From assembly GCA_964605795.1 (NCBI GenBank), contig CAZSDZ010000008.1, positions 1 through 64,000 on the forward strand: 64,000 nucleotides of DNA, read 5' to 3'. Position 1 is the first letter of the stretch, and every line of letters begins with the position of its first letter. The notes under the pieces were generated by a model, which saw nothing but the letters and a program-made list of their open reading frames with translations, was not told the origin of the DNA and did no database searches. Below are positions 59,803-64,000 of this stretch, in pieces. The position numbers were made by a program, and so were the translations under genes. The stretch comes from JAFGOM01 sp964605795. Lineage in GTDB: Archaea > Halobacteriota > Methanomicrobia > Methanomicrobiales > Methanospirillaceae.

Positions 59803-60507
59803 CTATACCTGTCCGTCATAGATAAGAGCAATGTAGCGGGCAAAGAATATTGCCCAGGCAGGAAGGATGATGATGATAAGAATGAGTCCCAGAGGGGGTA
59901 AGGGAATTAAGGATAATCCAAAACAGATGATGGCAAAGATAAACGTCAGTATCCAGAGCACGATCCAGAGTACCAGATACTCAAGCCAGCCTGTCTTTTT
60001 GGATATGTCTGTCATGATTGCAGAGATAGAGAACGCTTCGGTAACTGATTGTTTCCGCATCGCCCTGACCATTGCCATGAACATGATAAGGGTAAGGAGC
60101 ACAAAGAGAATGCCTGCAATCGCAATTCCGAAGATACCGATAACATCGAGGAGTGATGTGAGCAGGATATCACTGCTTCCCTGTACCAGTGAGAGTGCAG
60201 ACTCGAAAGTGATAAAGGAGAGCACACCGAAGAAGACAAGGATGATGATTGCCGGGATGGCATACAGAATGGCGATGAGGTTTAATTTCCATCCATCGAT
60301 AAAAAGACCGAACCAGTTCTTTGTATCAGGGACCGGTTCCGGGGCGTGAAAAACCCGTGCAACATACCCGTTTAACAAAGGGATAAGGCAGAGCGATACT
60401 GACTGGATAATTGAGAGAATAATCAGAATAATCCATCGTTTCAGGTCTTTTGTTACACCTTCACCCACGTACTGTGATGCTTTTGTTACCGCTGCTATTA
60501 TGGTCAT
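59803..60507 (-). CDS. DUF4013-like multi-pass membrane protein
   Basis: This 234-residue protein has about five hydrophobic segments. LLNGYVARVF followed by LFIDGWKLNLIAILYAIPAI recalls the archaeal DUF4013 family (GY-x-x-R ... dGxk ... xY), by memory. Function unknown. It is divergent from the CARF-HEPN gene with 290 bases between. Confidence 0.7.
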   Translation of the reverse strand: MTIIAAVTKASQYVGEGVTKDLKRWIILIILSIIQSVSLCLIPLLNGYVARVFHAPEPVPDTKNWFGLFIDGWKLNLIAILYAIPAIIILVFFGVLSFITFESALSLVQGSSDILLTSLLDVIGIFGIAIAGILFVLLTLIMFMAMVRAMRKQSVTEAFSISAIMTDISKKTGWLEYLVLWIVLWILTFIFAIICFGLSLIPLPPLGLILIIIILPAWAIFFARYIALIYDGQV

Positions 60508-60797
60508 ATGCGTATACCCGTATATTGATGGGAAGTATGATAATTAATGGTTATTCTTTCTATCTTTAGGAGATTTTCTAAGTATATTCAGGGAACGGCG
60601 AAAGGCAATTCGTATCCTTCTTATCATTGACTACATATGAGCCGTTATTTAGGACAGGAGGATGGATGCCGGATCATAATTCTTATAGGTATTGTCTGCA
60701 ATCACTCTGTGGTGACAGGAACCTGCCCTGACATGTGCCCGAGGTTTGTACAGAGGAGATTTAAGGCCTCTTTTCGTGAGATGGTGGTGAACAGACG
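60508..60797 (+). promoter_or_regulatory. Leader of the CARF-HEPN gene: TATA-like box and hairpin with T-run
   Basis: TCTTATAGG (60681-60689) could be the TATA box, placing transcription start near 60710. In the resulting leader, AGAGG (60752-60756) can pair with CCTCT (60767-60771), followed by TTT to 60774. This resembles an intrinsic terminator in miniature, 24 bases before the GTG start. No gene was seen in this 290-base gap. Confidence 0.3.
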
Positions 60798-62063
60798 GTG
60801 AAGTGTATATCGATTGTCGGAACTGATCCTCTCTATCCGGTTGAGTACCGGCATGGGAAAGATCGGTTTATTACAACCGTCTTCCCGGAAGCGGTATGTG
60901 CATTGTATCATGTTGATGAGGTTGTTCTCCTGACGACAGACCGTGCTTTTACGGTTAATTATCCGCTTTATGCAGAGAAGATCCCGGATGCACGGCATGT
61001 CTGGATCCCGGATGGAAAGGATGAAGCAGGGATGTGGGAGATCTTTGAGATCGTCTGTGCACAGGTCACGGAGGGTGAAGAGATAGTCTTTGATATCACT
61101 CAGGGGTTCCGGACCCTTTCCCTTGTTGCGTTCATGGCGATTGCATACTTAAAAGAGATAAAACAGGTTACTTTTGCCCGGGTGCTGTACGGGGGATATC
61201 ATCTCAGGTCAGATGATGGTTCTGATATCGTTGATGTACTTGATCTGACCGGATTTATCGATATACTGGACTGGATATCAGCCGTTCATTCCTTTCTTCA
61301 TCATGCTGACGGCTCTTATCTGCAGGAGATGGTACGCTCCATTCATTCCCGGATGAACCAGGACCAGGTACCTCTTCCTCCCCGGGCTCTCGCTCCCTGG
61401 GCACTCCAGGCGAGGTCATTTGCATCGGCTGTCCGTCTCTCCCGGCCGATAGAAGCATGTGCTTCTGCCAGCCGCATTGTACAGGGCCTTTCGAGTGCGG
61501 CATCTGAGGTGGAACGGTTCATTCCGGCACTTGTTCCCCTTCTGGATCGGATCCGGTTGCTTGAACCCTTTGCCTCACGTTATCCCAGAGATGGTCTGAA
61601 TACTGAATACCTGGAGAAGATGTTTCGCCTGATAGAATACCAGGTGGATCTTGGGTTGTACCAACAGGCCGTCACGGTTGCACGGGAATGGATGGTATCG
61701 GTTCTTATCCTTGTTCATGGGGGATATGAGCATGAATGGCTTAAAAGAGAGGTTCGTGATGCCATGGAGCAGGCTGTCGGAGGAGCTCTTATCAGGGTTC
61801 AGGGCAGTTCATATGAGCGGTCAGAGTTTTCAGACTGGTATGAGGGGCTTTCCGGTTGGGAGGAACTCACCGCTATCTGGAGCAGAATTTCAGGGTTGAG
61901 AAACGATCTTGCCCACTGTGGGATGTATGAAGAGCCAAGAAAAGGGAGCAGCAAGATAATTGGCCAGATTGAACGGCAGGGGACAGAGATAGTCCGAGAT
62001 CTGGAACGGTTTTATGCAATCTGTGTGACCTCCGGAATGATACGGTTGCAGGATCCCGTCTGA
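60798..62063 (+). CDS. CARF-HEPN protein (Csx1/Csm6-type), orphan
   Basis: In this 421-residue protein the N-terminal ~150 residues form a CARF-like Rossmann domain: CISIVGTDPLYPVEY at the start and VFDITQGFRTL (D99-I-T-Q-G-F-R105), the equivalent of the DxTHG motif that lines the cyclic-oligoadenylate pocket. A helical linker (~165-290) leads to a C-terminal HEPN domain whose RNase motif is RNDLAHCG (Arg368, His373; R-x4-H). In type III CRISPR such proteins degrade RNA when cyclic oligoadenylate binds. No cas gene or repeat array is in the window. GTG 60798 follows GGTGGTGA and is preferred. Gln replaces the usual His in DxTHG. Confidence 0.8.
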   Translation: MKCISIVGTDPLYPVEYRHGKDRFITTVFPEAVCALYHVDEVVLLTTDRAFTVNYPLYAEKIPDARHVWIPDGKDEAGMWEIFEIVCAQVTEGEEIVFDITQGFRTLSLVAFMAIAYLKEIKQVTFARVLYGGYHLRSDDGSDIVDVLDLTGFIDILDWISAVHSFLHHADGSYLQEMVRSIHSRMNQDQVPLPPRALAPWALQARSFASAVRLSRPIEACASASRIVQGLSSAASEVERFIPALVPLLDRIRLLEPFASRYPRDGLNTEYLEKMFRLIEYQVDLGLYQQAVTVAREWMVSVLILVHGGYEHEWLKREVRDAMEQAVGGALIRVQGSSYERSEFSDWYEGLSGWEELTAIWSRISGLRNDLAHCGMYEEPRKGSSKIIGQIERQGTEIVRDLERFYAICVTSGMIRLQDPV

Positions 62064-62161
62064 TCTCCCGCTTCTCATTCTGTCAATATCCTGTATTCTT
62101 TTTATGACCGGTATCGGGTACGAAATTTCATCAGGGTTCTCATCTCATTACTACTTCCATA

Positions 62162-62812
62162 ATGACGATAATCCTTCTTGATCTCTTTCTTCATCTTGAT
62201 GATTCCCTCGAGACGATGTCTATAGAGCTTGGCCTGCTCATCTATCTCGTTCTTTTTTGTATCATTTTCTGCGAGACCGGGTTTGTGGTTACACCGTTTC
62301 TGCCAGGTGACTCTCTTCTTTTTATCTCCGGTGCCCTTGCTGGAAGCGGGATATTATTTCTGCCGGCATTAATCATCGTAACCTTTTGTGCTGCTGTCAT
62401 CGGTGATACGGTGAATTTCTGGATCGGGAGGTATGCCGGAACACGTATCTTAAACGGACGGCTTTCTGCCTTTGTGAAAGGAGAGTGGATCGATTATACC
62501 CGTGAGTTCTATGCAGAGTGGGGTGGAGCAACCATTGTTATCGCACGGTTTATTCCGTATGCACGAACATTTGCCCCGTTTCTTGCCGGGTTCGGCGAGA
62601 TGAACTACCGGGTTTTTCTCTTCTATAATGTCATCGGTGCACTCCTCTGGACCAGTGGTATTATTCTTGCCGGTTATATCATCGGCAATATCCCGTTTGT
62701 AAAAGAGCATGTCAGTCTTCTTATGTGGATTGTGCTCTTTTTATGTCTCTTTGCGATCGGTCTTGTTATAAAGACCGTGATCCAGGTCATCAGGCACAAG
62801 AAGATGGAGTAA
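62162..62812 (+). CDS. DedA-family membrane protein
   Basis: This 216-residue DedA/SNARE-associated protein has re-entrant and membrane segments. FCETGFVVTPFLPGDSLLF (family signature) and RFIPYARTFAPFLAGFGEMNY (with the conserved Arg residues) are visible. Bacterial members flip polyprenyl-phosphate or phosphatidylethanolamine (family knowledge). ATG 62162 is used; ATG 62219 is a possible later start just before the first hydrophobic segment. Confidence 0.9.
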   Translation: MTIILLDLFLHLDDSLETMSIELGLLIYLVLFCIIFCETGFVVTPFLPGDSLLFISGALAGSGILFLPALIIVTFCAAVIGDTVNFWIGRYAGTRILNGRLSAFVKGEWIDYTREFYAEWGGATIVIARFIPYARTFAPFLAGFGEMNYRVFLFYNVIGALLWTSGIILAGYIIGNIPFVKEHVSLLMWIVLFLCLFAIGLVIKTVIQVIRHKKME

Positions 62813-62908
62813 AGGAATCCCGCAACTGTTTAGGTCGTGGTTTTTTTGGGATCATGGATAAAGACTTTTTATCAGGATAATGGATAATACCGGGTAGTGG
62901 GAGAGACA

Positions 62909-63502
62909 ATGCTTGTAGGAATCGCAGGGCCGAGTTGTTGTGGGAAGAGTTCTGTATGCAGGCTGCTTGCTGATCGTCATGATATGGTATGTATCTCTCT
63001 TGATCTCTTTTTCCGCCCTTATCCGGTAGCGTTTTATCAAGGGTACGTAAACTGGGAAATTCCCGAATCACTGATGATGGATGCGTTTGTTGCGGTTCTC
63101 ACCGATCTCTCTGCAGGACGGATCTCATATGTTCCCCATGCAGGATGGACCGGTATGTGTGATACATTAGTCAGACCGGCTCCTTTCATGATTGCAGAAG
63201 GATTTTTGTTATTTACTGACTCAAGAGTCCTTCCTCTTTGTGATCTCAAAATATATCTGGATGTATCTGAGGATGAGATCAGCAGGAGACGACAGATTCG
63301 AAACCACACCGACGATCCTGCCTACTGTACAGAGGTTGTTATCCCCCATTTTCGCCGTTTTCGGGATGAGCAGAAGGCGGTTGCCGATCTTGTCATCGAT
63401 GGAAACAGGCCTGTTGAGGTTGTTTTAAGGGAATTTGAAGAGGTTTTTACGAGCCACATCCCGTCATGGGGTGTCCGGGCAGATGAAAAGGAGCAGAAGT
63501 GA
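62909..63502 (+). CDS. Uridine-kinase-like P-loop protein
   Basis: In this 197-residue protein the P-loop is GIAGPSCCGKSSVCR (residues ~4-18). A DLFFRP segment and the catalytic/lid arginines in ISRRRQIRNH match the phosphoribulokinase/uridine kinase family; eukaryotic NRK-like kinases have the same length and layout. ATG 62909 follows GGGAG by five bases and is preferred over GTG 62897. Substrate is not determined (nucleoside or other small molecule). It is convergent with the TIM-barrel gene. Confidence 0.8.
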   Translation: MLVGIAGPSCCGKSSVCRLLADRHDMVCISLDLFFRPYPVAFYQGYVNWEIPESLMMDAFVAVLTDLSAGRISYVPHAGWTGMCDTLVRPAPFMIAEGFLLFTDSRVLPLCDLKIYLDVSEDEISRRRQIRNHTDDPAYCTEVVIPHFRRFRDEQKAVADLVIDGNRPVEVVLREFEEVFTSHIPSWGVRADEKEQK

Positions 63503-63541
63503 AACCGGACATTAATCATCCGCGGTTTTTCTCCTATCCCA

Positions 63542-63991
63542 CTATCCGCCCATCGCTAATGCGTGTGTCTGGGTTTTTATCTTTACCGAGAGTTCGTCTT
63601 TGGTCCTGCTTAAAAATTCATGAGTTATAAACGAAGGAGAGACGATCTTCCTGATTTCAGCACAACCGGGGAGGGTAAACGGCCGGTGCTCGTCAAGCCT
63701 GGTTATGGTATCGATGATGGCACCCATCCGGGGGGCATAGGATCCGTTGATGCAGGCAGCCGGGGGTTTACCGAAGAAATGTTCGTTCTGGTATGCAGCA
63801 GATGAACTGTAGTGGAAATGAACGGTATGCACAAGCCCGGTCGGTATTGCCGGTATAGGATCTGTTCCGATAGTCAGTTCAATGCCATCGAGATGGTGGT
63901 CTGATACAAACTGTCTGACTACCTCCCAGTTGTTTTCGTATCGTGCAGGGTCCATCGGGTAGACTGAGAAGTTCATGAGGTGTTTTGGCAT
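63542..63991 (-). pseudogene. Probably truncated TIM-barrel (AP-endonuclease-2-like) gene
   Basis: This 149-codon frame begins MPKHLMNFSVYPMDPARYEN and continues DGIELTIGTDPIPAIPTGLVHTVHFHY, the N-terminal quarter of archaeal sugar-phosphate-isomerase/AP-endonuclease-2-like TIM barrels (about 270-290 residues). After residue ~65 similarity to such barrels is lost. The frame ends at 63542, only 40 bases from the convergent kinase gene, so the C-terminal two-thirds of the barrel is missing. Deletion, frameshift or a diverged short protein are all possible. Confidence 0.5.
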
Positions 63992-64000
63992 GATATCCTT

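Noticed and set aside
1..64000. CRISPR array
   Set aside because: No regularly spaced direct repeats were seen in any intergenic region, including around the CARF-HEPN gene.
1..64000. Insertion sequences, integrase or attachment site at the tRNA genes
   Set aside because: No transposase or integrase frame, and no duplicated tRNA 3' ends were found near the four tRNAs.

Overview
The window is archaeal, from a methanogen-type euryarchaeote. RNA polymerase is split into rpoB''/rpoB' and rpoA'/rpoA''. Subunit D carries ferredoxin clusters. DNA topoisomerase VI, deoxyhypusine synthase, an eIF1-like factor, PAC2, archaeal LeuRS and GluRS, and a mevalonate-type isoprenoid cluster are all present. 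Gene content, the many secreted or CBS-domain proteins and the moderate base composition look most like Methanomicrobiales, probably close to Methanospirillum. That assignment is inference from remembered gene families; no methanogenesis gene lies in the window.

Layout. 1-5.2 kb: the tail of a repeat-type exported protein, two exported proteins of unknown function and a clostripain-family (C11) protease. 5.2-8.8 kb: ferritin, divergent from a stand-alone glutamate-synthase-type FMN protein, then a degenerate PD-(D/E)XK-like protein. 9.2-18.4 kb: tRNA-Lys followed by the transcription operon rpoH-rpoB''-rpoB'-rpoA'-rpoA''-rpl30e-nusA. Its RpoA'' has an unusual ~265-residue N-terminal extension built around an internal duplication. 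18.5-31.7 kb: a lipoprotein-like protein with two repeats, tRNA-Arg, DUF22-like and PAC2 genes, leuS, a PIN-ATPase-KH protein, an A24 prepilin peptidase, topoisomerase VI A and B, and hisS. 32-39.2 kb: larB-nadM, a coiled-coil protein and a small Cys protein, a ribbon-helix-helix-like protein, cobQ behind a palindrome, an eIF1-like factor and the Era-like GTPase/DUF2073/Zn-ribbon trio. 39.4-43.8 kb: four consecutive CBS-domain genes (14 CBS motifs) followed by a deoxyhypusine synthase with a G10 tract. 43.9-57.4 kb: the ribosomal superoperon tRNA-Ser-rpsM-rpsD-rpsK-rpoD-rpl18e-rplM-rpsI-rpoN-tRNA-Pro-rpoK-eno-rpsB-memo-mvk-ipk-fni-rnj-idsA-gltX. It couples translation, transcription and archaeal lipid precursor synthesis. 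57.6-64 kb: tandem exported paralogs with a faint ADP-ribosyltransferase-like pattern, a DUF4013-like membrane protein, an orphan CARF-HEPN (Csx1/Csm6-type) protein, DedA, a uridine-kinase-like P-loop protein and a TIM-barrel gene that looks cut short.

The observations most worth following are the RpoA'' extension, the orphan CARF-HEPN protein with a hairpin plus T-run in its leader, the four-gene CBS array, the ART-like tandem paralogs, and the promoter-proximal palindromes before cobQ and the FMN/glutamate-synthase gene. No CRISPR array, insertion sequence, integrase or rRNA was seen.
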